Positions 8,997-18,718 of a DNA stretch of 64,000 nt are shown here, one piece after another. Made by a program: the position numbers and the translations under genes. How positions within the stretch are numbered: the first letter of the stretch is position 1; each line of letters begins with the position of its first letter. Origin of the DNA: Streptomyces toxytricini (GTDB lineage: Bacteria; Actinomycetota; Actinomycetes; Streptomycetales; Streptomycetaceae); the NCBI RefSeq assembly GCF_014649915.1, contig NZ_BMTY01000024.1:1-64000 (forward strand). Direction: 5' to 3'. The notes beneath the pieces were generated by a model. The model had not been told where the DNA came from. It saw nothing but the letters and a program-made list of their open reading frames with translations, and did no database searches.

Positions 8997-9389
8997 GTGT
9001 CCTACCTCAACCCCGTCCGGCACATCACCTTCGATGCCCACGACCCCTACCTGGTGGCCGGGTTCTGGGCCGCCCTGACCGGCGCCTCGGTCCATCCGGA
9101 CGACAAGCCGGGCGACGACGAGGTGCTCGTGGACCCGGGCGTGCCCGGGGTGCCCGGGCTGCTCTTCATCCGCGTCCCCGACGCCAAGACCGTCAAGAAC
9201 CGCGTGCACCTGGACATCCAGCCGCCCACCGGCACCCGGGACGAGGAGGTCGAGCGGCTCACCGGGCTGGGCGCGCGGGTCGTCGACGACCGGCGGACCC
9301 CCGATGGCATGGGCTGGGTCGTGATGGCGGACCCGGAGGGCAACGAGTTCTGCGTGGAGCGCAGCGCGGCCGAGCGCGGAACGGCCTGA
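8997..9389 (+). CDS. VOC-family (glyoxalase-fold) protein
   Basis: A 130-residue single-domain vicinal-oxygen-chelate protein. Seen: ITFDAHDPYLVAGFWAALTG at the first beta-alpha unit, KTVKNRVHLDIQP with the conserved His, and a C-terminal MADPEGNEFCVE, which holds the usual glutamate. This pattern is the PF18029 (Glyoxalase_6) type common in Streptomyces. The GTG at 8997 follows AAGGAGACCC, an excellent ribosome binding site. The substrate is unknown. Confidence 0.88.
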   Translation: MSYLNPVRHITFDAHDPYLVAGFWAALTGASVHPDDKPGDDEVLVDPGVPGVPGLLFIRVPDAKTVKNRVHLDIQPPTGTRDEEVERLTGLGARVVDDRRTPDGMGWVVMADPEGNEFCVERSAAERGTA

Positions 9390-9779
9390 ACCCCTCCCCG
9401 GCCGGGCGCCCCTCTCCGGAGCGCGCAAGGCCGATGCGTGAGGCCCATGCGTCAGGCCGGAGCGCGGGGCTGATGCGTGGGGCGGCGCGGACGCCGGTGA
9501 CGCCGCTCAGCGCAGGCGGTCGGCGCCAGCCGCTACGGGGAGCGCGAAGCTCGGCACCCTCGCCTGCCCGGCCCCGCTGCGGGCTCGGAGTCGAGACCCG
9601 GGCCGGAGCTGGGGTTCGGGCCGGGGTTGGGTCGAGTCCGGGTCCGGGTCGCCGCGGCGGGGGTCGCCGCCGCAGTCGGAGTGGGGAGCGGTGGCGGTGG
9701 CGGTGGTCACCGGGATGCTTTTTGCGTGCTCGCCTTGCGGGGGGCGGGAGGGGGGCGCAATACGCCCGCCGCGCGGCCT
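9390..9779. other. no gene recognised
   Basis: GC-rich spacer with short pyrimidine and purine runs. The plus and minus frames here are shadows or the read-through tail of the pseudogene that follows. Confidence 0.45.
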
Positions 9780-10211
9780 CAGGCCGATGCACAGCCATTT
9801 GCGGTGCTCGGCGATCGGCAGGAACCTCGCGCTGCCGGCGGCCAGGTCCGCGGTCACCTCTTTGTAGACGTCGACCGCCATCCCCCGCCAGAGCGGCGGC
9901 CGGGTCGGTCACCGTGTGCACGGCCGTCCAGAACAGGGAGTCGGCACCGTCCCAGAACAAGGTGCGCGCCCCATCCGCCCGGAGCGACTCCTTCGCCTTC
10001 GGGTCGAACTCGCGCCACGTGCCGCGCAGCCGGGCCACCAGGTGTGCTTCGGCGTTCTCGCGGTCCTGCCGGCCGACCGCCACACTGGATGAGGTAGGCG
10101 TGTTCGAGGGGCAGGTCCAACCAGCGCCCGCTGGGCGCCGGGCACGGGAATGCGGGCGCGGGCCGCCTCAGCGAGCTGCTCGGCCGACACCGTCCACTGC
10201 CGCCGCGCCAC
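9780..10211 (-). pseudogene. multiply frameshifted hypothetical gene
   Basis: One protein can be stitched from minus frames. It starts at 10211 with MARRQWTVSAEQLAEAAR, shifts to a frame with WLDLPLEHAYLIQ, shifts again to GRQDRENAEAHLVARLRG through LFWDGADSLFWTAVHTVTDP, then to MAVDVYKEVTADLAAG through PIAEHRKWLCIGLRP. The segments are contiguous and each is protein-like, so this is one gene with about three frameshifts. I do not recognise the family. Confidence 0.55.
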
Positions 10212-10251
10212 TCGGAGGAGCGGAGGCGGGTGTAACCGCCGGTGCCCGCAA

Positions 10252-10518
10252 TCAGGAAGGTGGCCCGGTCGCCCATGAGAGGCCGGCCTCGGCGCGCAGG
10301 TCGGCGGCAGTCTTCGTCGCGTCGTAGTCGGCCGGGACGCCCTCGACCAGGACGGCCTCGCCCGCCATGTGGTTCGTGCGCAGCGGGAGGATGGCCTGGT
10401 AGGCCTCGGAGGCGTACCAGGCGCGGGCCCGCTCGATGTCGGGGAAGCCGATGATGACGACGGTGATGTCCTCGTTCATCGTCTCGGGGCGGAGGTGGGC
10501 GATGGCGTAGGCGGTCAT
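10252..10518 (-). CDS. DUF1330-like protein, internally shortened
   Basis: An 88-residue protein starting MTAYAIAHLRPETMNEDI and continuing VVIIGFPDIERARAWYASEAYQ. It matches the start and the second half of DUF1330 dimeric ferredoxin-like proteins. A full-length domain has about 30-35 more residues between these two parts, including the central strand and His/Gly stretch, which are missing here in frame. GGGGAGCAGACC precedes the ATG. Either a functional short variant or a deletion allele; I favour a deletion because the fold would lose its core. Confidence 0.65.
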   Translation of the reverse strand: MTAYAIAHLRPETMNEDITVVIIGFPDIERARAWYASEAYQAILPLRTNHMAGEAVLVEGVPADYDATKTAADLRAEAGLSWATGPPS

Positions 10519-10579
10519 GGTCTGCTCCCCTGTCGGCTGTCGGCTGTCGGCTGTCGGCGGCAACCGGTCCGCAGGTGCG

Positions 10580-10777
10580 GGCCGTTGGTCCGATCCTGTC
10601 AGCGGCAGGCCTGAGTGGCACCCTGGACGTCATGCCGACGCGGCGGGCCGAAGGGCGCGGCAGTAGGCGACCGGCCACGTCGTCGACCTGGAGGTGGCTG
10701 GACTCCAGCAGGTGGCGGGCCGTTTCCAGGTGCTGGGCCGTGAGCCCCTGCACCGGGGTCATACCGGTGGCCGTCAT
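10580..10777 (-). pseudogene. AraC/GlxA-type DNA-binding domain remnant
   Basis: A short minus reading has TPVQGLTAQHLETARHLLES, then SSHLQVDDVAGR and the broken segment LPRPSARR. This is the first half of the double helix-turn-helix of GlxA-type AraC regulators. Everything N-terminal is absent and the second helix-turn-helix is degraded, so it is a fragment. Confidence 0.5.
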
Positions 10778-10955
10778 CGACGGCGAACGGCTACATCGAC
10801 GCCGACCACCTCCACCGGGTGGTCGACAGACTCAAGGGCCCGTCCAGCGGTCTGACCCGGGCCGTCCCGTCCGCAAGGGCTGGTGACCGGAGGGCACCCC
10901 GACGCCCATCACCCCTGTCCGACCCCAACGATCCGTCCTGGCACCAGAACATCGC
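10760..10955 (+). other. coding-like scrap with EF-hand-like loop
   Basis: In one frame from about 10790 the sequence reads NGYIDADHLHRVVDRLKG, preceded in another frame by VIDG. With a one-base shift this is an EF-hand-like loop (DxxGNGYIDAD). It is open into the large gene at 11533 but has no link to it. It is either a remnant of a calcium-binding protein or chance. Confidence 0.25.
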
Positions 10956-11501
10956 CTACCAGGTGGACGAGGAGCTCCTCCTCCCCGTCTTCCGCGAGGC
11001 GCTCACCCGCGTCGCGAAGGGCAGGCAGACCGCCGACAACCAGGGGGAGGAGCAGTGGCCGGAGCCGAGGCCCGCGTCGGACTGCCTCCGGCGCCAGTTC
11101 GCCACCGCTGCCCGGCCCACCCGGGCGATCCTCGCCACCTCCGCCGGCAGCGCCACGTCCCGCCCCGGGACCACCGGCGCGAGGCAGGCGTACCCGCCCA
11201 CCGGGTCCTGCGCGACCGCGCCCAGCAGCCGCAGCGCCAGCGCCGCGTCACGGAGCCCCATCCGCCGCATCAGCAGGCCGCTGAACCGGTACTCGTCCTC
11301 GCTCACCCAGAGCGTCGCACGCTCGTCCTCCAACTGCGCCGGGCCCCCAGAGCCACCGCATGGGAAGCGGACGCCATCGCCGTTCTGCAGTGCCGTTTCC
11401 GCAGCAAAGCACGTCACCCACCCGGGTGAGTCACTGCGTCGACCCCTGTCGCCGTGCGGCCTGGACCGGCTACAACCCGGATGGTGGTCCCGCACAGCCA
11501 C
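10956..11501 (-). pseudogene. truncated hypothetical with helix-turn-helix motif
   Basis: The minus frame has a coherent block from about residue 64 onward (VSEDEYRFSGLLMRRMGLRD, CLAPVVPGRDVALPAEVARI, RVGRAAVANWRRR). The last motif is the AxxAGVxRAAVxNWRRR pattern found at the N-terminus of actinobacterial N6-adenine methyltransferases. The frame then loses meaning, so the rest of the protein is gone. There is no supported start. Probably a gene fragment. Confidence 0.35.
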
Positions 11502-11532
11502 CTCCCGCGCCGCCCCAGGTCAGGAGAACGCC

Positions 11533-14040
11533 GTGGATGAACTGTTGCGCTTCACCGTCATCCGGCCCGCCGAGGCGGTCGAGGGCCGCTTCCACATCAC
11601 CCACTCCACCCCTGCGAGCACCGCGGCCGCTACCGGCGGCCAGACCCCGCCCGACCACCCCGGCACCCTGGACGAGATCCTGGGACGGACCGCGTTCAAG
11701 GCCGCCCACCTCTCCTTCAACACGTCCCTCGGGGACGGCCCCGACTACGCCTGCGCCGCCATCTCGGCCGCCGCCGAGCAGAAGTACGGCAGGAAACCGG
11801 CCCAGCTGATCACCACGAACGAGTGGAAGCAGGACCTGGCCACCCTCTCGGACGCCGCGATCGACATCCTCCGGGCCGGCCACGACAAGCCGTCGAGCGG
11901 CCCCCGCCTGCTCCTGATCCTGCAGGGCATCGACCTGGTCCAGCGGTCCGCCGGTGCCACCGCCGGTACGTTCCGCAGGCGCCCGGTGGAGATCGCACCG
12001 CTCCCGCAGCCCCAGGGGACGGTGGCGGCCGTCGAGCGGCCCTCCGCGACGCGGCGCCCCCACAGCCCGCCCCGACCGGGCCTGTACGCGAGCAGGGGCA
12101 TGGCCTTCGAGGTGACGGCGGAGCCCGATGCCGATCCCGGCTCGGGCGGGAGCGACTACGAGAACCCGCCCACGGGAGAGCTGCCGTCCGGCAAGCCCGG
12201 AGTGCTGCGCCCGATCGGCGTGGGTGACCTCATCGTGGTCCGGGAGCACATCCTGCGCTACCAGGGCGGCGAACTCTCGCACATCGAGAACGTGTTGAAG
12301 TCGGAGCTCCGCGAGCGCGAAACCCGCCGCTTCGAGCGCTCCGAGGACACGTACTCGACCGAGACGGAGACCTCCGAGGAGGAGGAGCGCGACACCCAGA
12401 CCACCGACCGGTTCTCCCTGCAGCGCGAGGCGAGCAGCGTCGTCAAGGAGGACTCCAGCCTCAAGGCCGGCCTCAACGTGACGGCGCGGTACGGCTTCAG
12501 CGTCGAGGTCAAGGCCGATGTGGCGGTGGCGCAGAACCGGAGCGAGGAGACCTCCCTCAAGCAGGCCTCGGCGGTCTCGCGCGACGTCACCAGCCGCGCC
12601 GCGTCGAGGCTCTCCGAGAAGACCAGGCAGGCGCACGTCCGCAAGACGATCGCGGAGTTCGAGGAGTTCAACAAGCACGCCTTCGACAACAAGCCCGGCG
12701 CCGCCGGAGTCGGCGGTGCGAACATCAGCGGGCTCTACCAGTGGGTCAACCGGGTCACCCGCGCCCAGATGTACAACTACGGCAGCAGGCTCCTGTTCGA
12801 CACCATCGTCCCGGAGCCCGCCGCCTTCCTCATCGACGCGGTCCAGCGGCAGGGCCAGTCGACCCTCGTCGCGGAACTCCCGCCGCCGCTGACGGAGAAC
12901 GCGTCCGATGTCACGGAGTCGAGCTACCGCACCATCGGACGGCGGTACCGGGCCACCGGCCTGGAGCCGGCACCCGGCGGCCGGACGGACGTCGGCAAGG
13001 TGCTGGAAGGGGCCACCGGCGAGGAACCGGGCGCGGTCAACAAGACGCTGGAGATCTCCGTACCCGACGGCTACGAGGCCGTCTCGCTCCACTGGGCGTG
13101 GAAGGGCAACGGCATGGCCCCGCCGGGCGGGTCCACCTTCCCCAACCTGGACCTGGCCGTCGGCGCCGCTGGGACCTGGGACAGCGCCGGAAGCACCTAC
13201 ACGTTCACCGGCCAGGTCCGCAACTCGCTCGGCATCGGCGTCAGCTCCTTCGAGACGCGCAACTTCGTGGCCGCGTTCGACTTGCGCTGCGCGCGAACCC
13301 CGGAGAACTACGAGAAGTGGCAGAACAAGACGTACGACGCGATCGTCACCGCGTACACGGCGATGAAACAGGCCTACGACAAGGCGGTGTCAGAGGCTCA
13401 GGTCCAGGCGCTGGGTGGACCGCAGGGGCGCAACCCGGCCGAGAACCGCGACCTCGTCCTCGGCGAACTGAAGAAGGCGTGCATCAGCCTCCTCACCCAG
13501 GACCTGTTCGACGGCTTCGGCGCCGTCACCGTGGACCCCGTCGAGAAGTTCCCCCAGATCGACCTGGGGCGCGCCCGCGACCAGGCCCCCTGCATCCGCT
13601 TCTTCGAGCAGGCCTTCGAGTGGGAGAACATCCAGTACCTCCTCTACCCCTACTTCTGGTCCCAGAAGTCCCGGTGGCGTGCGCGCGCTCTCACCAGCGA
13701 CACCGACCCGGCCTTCGCGGAATTCCTGCGCGCCGGCGCCGCCCGCGTCGTCTTCCCGGTACGGCCCGGCTTCGAGGACGACGTACGGTACTTCGTCCAG
13801 TTCGGGAAGATCTGGGGCGGCGGTCCCGTCCCCGGCCTCAACCAGCCCGACTACGTCCCCATCTCCGAGGAGATCCGCCGCGCCACCGGCGCCCCCGGCA
13901 ACGAGCGCCCCGTCGGGGACCCGTGGGAGATCGAGGTCCCCACGGACCTCGTGCGGCTCAAGACCAAGACGGCGCTGCCCGTCTGGGAGCAGGACGCGAG
14001 CGGTGCCTGGAAGGAATCGGCCGCCACCGCCGAGCCCTGA
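11533..14040 (+). CDS. large hypothetical protein with charged helical core
   Basis: An 835-residue protein I cannot assign to a family. The GTG at 11533 follows GGAGAACGCC; the open frame upstream crosses remnants and is not used. Seen: an N-terminal globular region (1-175); a Pro/Arg-rich linker (about 155-215); a segment near 225-330 very rich in Glu, Arg, Thr and Ser, predicted helical (KSELRERETRRFERSED, TETETSEEEERDTQTT); an amphipathic beta-like stretch LKAGLNVTARYGFSVEVKADVAVA; another helical part to about 380; and a long C-terminal domain with aromatic motifs (NIQYLLYPYFW). There is no signal peptide or membrane segment. It is followed 36 bp later by the DUF1906-like gene, so the two probably act together. 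Confidence 0.8.
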   Translation: MDELLRFTVIRPAEAVEGRFHITHSTPASTAAATGGQTPPDHPGTLDEILGRTAFKAAHLSFNTSLGDGPDYACAAISAAAEQKYGRKPAQLITTNEWKQDLATLSDAAIDILRAGHDKPSSGPRLLLILQGIDLVQRSAGATAGTFRRRPVEIAPLPQPQGTVAAVERPSATRRPHSPPRPGLYASRGMAFEVTAEPDADPGSGGSDYENPPTGELPSGKPGVLRPIGVGDLIVVREHILRYQGGELSHIENVLKSELRERETRRFERSEDTYSTETETSEEEERDTQTTDRFSLQREASSVVKEDSSLKAGLNVTARYGFSVEVKADVAVAQNRSEETSLKQASAVSRDVTSRAASRLSEKTRQAHVRKTIAEFEEFNKHAFDNKPGAAGVGGANISGLYQWVNRVTRAQMYNYGSRLLFDTIVPEPAAFLIDAVQRQGQSTLVAELPPPLTENASDVTESSYRTIGRRYRATGLEPAPGGRTDVGKVLEGATGEEPGAVNKTLEISVPDGYEAVSLHWAWKGNGMAPPGGSTFPNLDLAVGAAGTWDSAGSTYTFTGQVRNSLGIGVSSFETRNFVAAFDLRCARTPENYEKWQNKTYDAIVTAYTAMKQAYDKAVSEAQVQALGGPQGRNPAENRDLVLGELKKACISLLTQDLFDGFGAVTVDPVEKFPQIDLGRARDQAPCIRFFEQAFEWENIQYLLYPYFWSQKSRWRARALTSDTDPAFAEFLRAGAARVVFPVRPGFEDDVRYFVQFGKIWGGGPVPGLNQPDYVPISEEIRRATGAPGNERPVGDPWEIEVPTDLVRLKTKTALPVWEQDASGAWKESAATAEP

Positions 14041-14076
14041 CCTGACCTGCCCGACCCTCCACCGGGAGACGCCCCC

Positions 14077-16293
14077 ATGGCCCACCGCCCCGCGCACCCC
14101 GCCCCGCCGCGGCGGCCGAGCCGGCCCGCCAGGACAGTCCCCGGCGCCGGCCAGCCCGCTCCGCCGCCGGCGCCGGCGCGGCCGGCCCCGCCCGCTCCGC
14201 CGCCCCCACCGGTGCCCCGGCCCGCCGCGGCACCGGCGGCGCCGCCCGCGCCGGCGCCGCGGATCGCGCCGTACCTCTTCGGGTTCGACCGGGCCGAGGC
14301 GCCGCCGCCCGGATGGCTCACCGAGCTGTTCGACGCCTCCAACCTGCGCTTCGCCGGCGCCTACGTCGACGGGCCGCCCCTGGCGGGCCACCCGCCCGGG
14401 AGCTTCACGGTCTCCGCCAGGAGCCCGGACCGGCACTGGATGGACCGGCTGGCCGCGACAGCGGCCGCCGGCTGGGGCATCGTCTTCTTCTACATCGGCT
14501 ACAGCAGCTCGCACGACACGTCCGCACATCCGTCCACGCATCCGCCTGCCGGCCAGCCGACGCCGGAGCGGGGCCGGCTGCACGCCCTGCACATCAAGAC
14601 GATCATCGCGGACCGCAATCCGGGCTGGGCCGGCGGTGTCGTCATGATCGACAACGAGAACTCGGTCAGACTCGACCTGGACAGCCGCGCAGAACAGCCG
14701 CTGCGCGACTACTACCTCGCCCTGTGCGAGGAGCTTGAGCTGCCCGGCCCCGGTGACGCCCCGCCGATGCGGCCGGGCTTCTACCTCCATTCCCCGGTCG
14801 CCGTTCCCCTGCTGCGCGCCCGCCCGGACCTCTTCGTCTGGGACGTCGAGATCGACGTGGCCGACAAGGGCAGCACGGACACCGTGACACCGCCCTTCGA
14901 CCCCGCGCACCCCACCCGCATCGACGTGGGGGAGCCCCACACCTCGGTCACCCTGCGTCCGACACTGGTCACACCGCCACCGGGCGGAACCGTCCCCGCC
15001 TGGAACGCCTGGCCCGTGGGCCGTCAGTTCCGCTTCTACGTCGACCACATGCCGCAGCGCGGGTCGCCGATCACCCGTGCGCGACGCTCCCTCACACCCA
15101 TGAAGCCGGTCGATTTCGACTGCGCGCTGGTCCGCAACCCCGCCTTCCCCGTCGCCGAACCACGGGTCACCGCCTTCGGGGGCCGCCCCGACCCGCAGGT
15201 GCTGCGGGGCACGTTCGCCGAACCCGCCCGCGGCGGCGACACCTCGACCCCGCCCATGATGCTGCTGCACCTGCTCGGCCTCCGACGGCCCGGACCGCAT
15301 CCGGAAACCAGCCCGGCACTGGCGGTCGAACCCGATGCACCGATCGTCGCCGTACCGCCCGAGCGGCCCACCGTCGTCCTTTCCCAGTTGCGCGGCGGCG
15401 TACCGGTCGAGTGGAGGCTCCAGCGCGACACCTGGGTCCGTACGGTCCTGCCCACTCTGACGGGCACCGGCGCGCGACGTATCCGCGCCCTCGCCGCCGC
15501 TCGGCAGCCGGACCGGTCCGTCCACGTGCTCACCGTGTCCTCAGGACATCGGCTCTACGCCCAGCGCCGCCCAGCGGACGGGCCCTGGAGCGAACCCGCC
15601 CCCATGGCGGGCGACCTGCGGCTGCACCCGTTCAGCTCGCTCGCCGCCACTTCCCGCGGCCGCACCGTCGAGGTGCTCCTCCTCGACCGCGATTCGCGCC
15701 TCGTCAACGCTTGGTGGTCGCGCGGCGGCGAGTGGCCCGGCAAGGCCCACACCGTCGTCGACAAGGCGGCGCGCCTGCTGCCCGGGGGAGCGCTCGCCGC
15801 CCTCGCCCCGACCGCGGACGACCTGCTGGCCCTGGGCATCGGCCGCGACCTGCGGCTACACCTCGCGGACTACCGGGCGGGCCGCGGCTGGGAGCCTCCC
15901 CGGCCGCTGGGCCTGCCCGAACACTGCCTGACCCCGCACGCGCGCTTCGCCGCCCACGTGGTGACGCCCGAACTGGTGGAGGTGTGCGCCCTCACCCACC
16001 GGCTCCAACCCGTCGTGTACCGGCTGCGTCCCGGAGACGGCTCATGGCAGTCGGCCGACCCGCAACCGCTGCCCGCAATTCCTCCACGGCCGCCCCGCGA
16101 CCACCGCCCGCCCGCCCAGGACTCGCCGGTCGAGCCGGCGTACGGCTGGGTGCCCAACCCGTACGGTGACGTGACCCTCGGCCGCACGACGACGGGCCGC
16201 AGCTTCGTCACGCTCTCGGCCCACATCCGAGGAAGGGCGGCGGCCGTATCCCGGTTCCTCGACGGCAACGAGGAGTGGTGGCTCCACCGCTGA
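14077..16293 (+). CDS. DUF1906-like domain plus probable beta-propeller
   Basis: A 738-residue protein. Residues 1-65 are Pro/Ala-rich. Residues about 66-355 start APRIAPYLFGFDRAEAPP and contain GIVFFYIGYSS, GGVVMIDNEN and FRFYVDHMP. This resembles the glycoside-hydrolase-like DUF1906/Rv2525c TIM barrel, with the acidic D/E pair at the end of a strand. Residues about 360-738 show repeated short Trp- and Gly-containing units (GPWSEPAPMAGD, GGEWPGKAH, GDGSWQSADP), typical of lectin-like or sialidase-like beta-propellers. No signal peptide is seen, so export would need another route. ATG at 14077 follows CGGGAGACGCCCCC. Spacing to the upstream gene indicates one operon. Confidence 0.78.
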   Translation: MAHRPAHPAPPRRPSRPARTVPGAGQPAPPPAPARPAPPAPPPPPVPRPAAAPAAPPAPAPRIAPYLFGFDRAEAPPPGWLTELFDASNLRFAGAYVDGPPLAGHPPGSFTVSARSPDRHWMDRLAATAAAGWGIVFFYIGYSSSHDTSAHPSTHPPAGQPTPERGRLHALHIKTIIADRNPGWAGGVVMIDNENSVRLDLDSRAEQPLRDYYLALCEELELPGPGDAPPMRPGFYLHSPVAVPLLRARPDLFVWDVEIDVADKGSTDTVTPPFDPAHPTRIDVGEPHTSVTLRPTLVTPPPGGTVPAWNAWPVGRQFRFYVDHMPQRGSPITRARRSLTPMKPVDFDCALVRNPAFPVAEPRVTAFGGRPDPQVLRGTFAEPARGGDTSTPPMMLLHLLGLRRPGPHPETSPALAVEPDAPIVAVPPERPTVVLSQLRGGVPVEWRLQRDTWVRTVLPTLTGTGARRIRALAAARQPDRSVHVLTVSSGHRLYAQRRPADGPWSEPAPMAGDLRLHPFSSLAATSRGRTVEVLLLDRDSRLVNAWWSRGGEWPGKAHTVVDKAARLLPGGALAALAPTADDLLALGIGRDLRLHLADYRAGRGWEPPRPLGLPEHCLTPHARFAAHVVTPELVEVCALTHRLQPVVYRLRPGDGSWQSADPQPLPAIPPRPPRDHRPPAQDSPVEPAYGWVPNPYGDVTLGRTTTGRSFVTLSAHIRGRAAAVSRFLDGNEEWWLHR

Positions 16294-17477
16294 CACGCAC
16301 GCCGACCCACCGCCACCGCGGGCCGCCCGGTCGCCCGGGCAACCCGGTTCCCGGTGGGGGTATGAAGGTGCGGAGGCCGGGTGCAGGCCGCACCCTGCGC
16401 TGGTCCCGCCCTCGCCTGCCACATGATTCCGAGCGTGCCGGGCCCGGTTCCGGTCACCGTGCTGTCGTGCACGACGGCGGGACGACGCCGATGACGGCGG
16501 GAATGCTCCCCCCGGGGGGCTGGAGGCGGCGGGGGACTGCAGGGCCGTCGTCGACGAGCACGGGGTGGCCCCCACCGGCTCCTGTCCTCGGCCCACCAGC
16601 AGCGGACCGCCCTGATCCGCTATGCCGAGCGCCGGCACCCTTCGCCGTGTTCTCCGGTGACCGGCAGGCGCTCCGCATGGTGCTGCCCGGGCGCGGTCTC
16701 GCCGTCCCTGCGGACGCGGACCGGCTGCGGGCGATCCCGGGCCGTCACCTGACGCGGGTCCGGGTGCCGGGCCTCTGACCGGGCCGCGGCCCTGCAGCAG
16801 CTCGGGGGCGGGGTGGCGGAGTACGGCCGGCTGGTGTCCTCCAGGGAGGACTGCATCGGCTACGAGCGGGAGACGGCCCTGCTGGTGAGCACCCGGGCCC
16901 GGCCCCTGCTCGCGGCCCGGACAGCCGGCGCCGCCCTTCGGCCCGGAAGGCGGGCTGGACCCGCGGGAGCGCCTCGCGGACAGCACCGCCTGGCAGCAGG
17001 GCCCGCCCTGAGAACTTGCGGACCGCCTGGCCGGCGCGACCCTGCGCGCCCTGATGCCCCGGTCCGCGACGGCCTCCGCGTCTCCGCGGCGGCCGCCCGC
17101 CCGGTGTCCTGGAGACGACGGCCGGTGAACTGCCGGGTGCGTGGAGGTGGGGTGTACGGGGGTGCGTGGTCGGGGGAAGCCGTGGAGCCATGCGATGGTC
17201 CGCTCCCCCTCGGGCTTTCCCACTGCCCCAGGCTGAGGGGCTGCAAAGAGGCGGCCGTCGAAGGTGGTGTCGAAGGCGTGCTTTCGGGACGTTCGGTCGC
17301 GGAAGAGCGGCTCCGGACAGGAGCGGAGGGCGCGGCCCGGACGCCGCGCCACCTCCGAGGGTCGCTCGCGCCCGGCCGGGACCTTCCAGCCTCCTCGTTC
17401 GGCCGCTCACGGACCGTCGCGATCACCATGCGGCGGGCCCGCGGCGTCCGGGCACGACATCGAGGCCACGTCCGCCT
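16294..17477 (+). other. degenerate region with coding scraps
   Basis: Nothing intact. From about 16620 to 16780 plus frames give AERRHP and FAVFSGDRQALRMVLPGRGL to a stop at 16778. From about 16813 a frame gives VAEYGRLVSSREDCIGYERE and VSTRARPLLAAR, and a neighbouring frame gives GGLDPRERLADSTAWQQG, a stop, then ELADRLAGATLRALMPRS. These look like pieces of one or two decayed actinobacterial genes. I recognise no family. Confidence 0.4.
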
Positions 17478-18716
17478 TCACGGCGGGGTTCCGGACCGGG
17501 TCGCCGCCGGCTGCCGCTTCGGCGGCGAGCCGAGGGTGGAAACGCCCGGCACGGGTAGGACGGCGACCACGGTGAGGATCAGCGCGCACCCGGCGAAGGC
17601 GGTGATCACCGACACGGACAGCACTCCCAGCAGGAGTCCCGCCGCCGCCACGCACACCGGCACGAGTGCCTGGGTGAGGAGGGCGTCGAGGGCGAACACC
17701 CGGCCGAGCATGCTGTCAGGGGTGCGGTCCTGGAGTGCCGCGCCCCACAGGACGGCGAACACCGAGGATCCCGCTCCGGCGCAGACGCTGCACAGGACCA
17801 CCCACACGGTCGGCGCCCCCGCCCACACGGTGGCGATCTGCGGCAGCTCGCACAACAGGCCGAGCATGGCGACGGTGCCGGTCCGGCGAGACCGGATGCG
17901 CGGGGCGACGAGCGTCGCCACCAGTGCGCCGCACGCCGTCGCACCGGTGACGAGGCCGAGCGCCGACGGTCCGCGGCCGCCGATGACGAGCGGCACCACC
18001 ACTGCCATCGGGGCGATGACCAGCGCGGCCTGGGCGGTGCCCTGCAGCATGATGCCGAGCATCCAGCCGTGGCCGCGGACGTACGCCACGCCGTCCAACG
18101 CCTCCCGGACCAGACCCGTCTTCGCCGGGCCGTCGGCGGCTGAGCCGGGGTGCGGCTCGTCCAGGCGCACCAGCGTGGCCATGCTGAAGACGAAGGTGGC
18201 GATATTGATCAGCAGCCCGGCCCCCGGTGACGAAGCGGCGGCGACCATCCCCCCGGCGACGGGTCCGACGATGCCGGTGAAGCGGCTGGTGGCCGCGCGC
18301 AGCGCCGACGCCTCACGCCGCCGGTCCCGCCCGGCCAGCTGGGCGATGAGCGCCGTGTACGCCGGACGGTGCACGCCCGCCCCGCAACCGAAGACGAGCC
18401 CGAGGAAGGCCAGGAGCTCGATCGGGGCGTCCGGTCCTGCGAGGAGCAGGGCGGCGACGCCGAGGATCCGCAGCAGGTCGGCCACGCAGATCACCAGTGA
18501 GCGACGCGTCCGGTCCGCGACGGCACCACCGAGGAGGAGCGTGACGATCCCGCCGAGCGCGGTCGCGGCGAGCAGCGTGCCCAACGCCCGCGGTGCGTCG
18601 TCCCGGTGCAGCAGGTACAGGGCGACGGTGACGGTGTACACGCCGTCGCCGACCATGCTGACGAACTGTCCAGCCCACACTCGCCCCAGCTTGGGCACTC
18701 GCAGGACGGAGAACAT
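17478..18716 (-). CDS. MFS exporter of the peptide operon
   Basis: A 412-residue major facilitator with about 12 membrane segments. The first begins VPKLGRVWAGQFVSMVGDGVY, and the loop 2-3 motif is GGAVADRTRR, as in the DHA3/enterobactin-exporter-like drug and siderophore exporters. It is the last gene of the five-gene minus operon and starts two bases after the stop of the kinase-like gene, with GGAGGTGACG as ribosome binding site. I infer that it exports the operon's product. The C-terminal 20 residues are Pro/Arg-rich and probably disordered. Confidence 0.85.
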   Translation of the reverse strand: MFSVLRVPKLGRVWAGQFVSMVGDGVYTVTVALYLLHRDDAPRALGTLLAATALGGIVTLLLGGAVADRTRRSLVICVADLLRILGVAALLLAGPDAPIELLAFLGLVFGCGAGVHRPAYTALIAQLAGRDRRREASALRAATSRFTGIVGPVAGGMVAAASSPGAGLLINIATFVFSMATLVRLDEPHPGSAADGPAKTGLVREALDGVAYVRGHGWMLGIMLQGTAQAALVIAPMAVVVPLVIGGRGPSALGLVTGATACGALVATLVAPRIRSRRTGTVAMLGLLCELPQIATVWAGAPTVWVVLCSVCAGAGSSVFAVLWGAALQDRTPDSMLGRVFALDALLTQALVPVCVAAAGLLLGVLSVSVITAFAGCALILTVVAVLPVPGVSTLGSPPKRQPAATRSGTPP

Positions 18717-18718
18717 CG

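Noticed and set aside
10819..11532. N-terminal extension of the 835-residue protein
   Set aside because: The added sequence crosses gene remnants and has no ribosome binding site; GTG at 11533 has one.
13390..15525. 711-codon open frame on the minus strand
   Set aside because: Shadow of the two large plus-strand genes at 11533 and 14077; no domain, no ribosome binding site.
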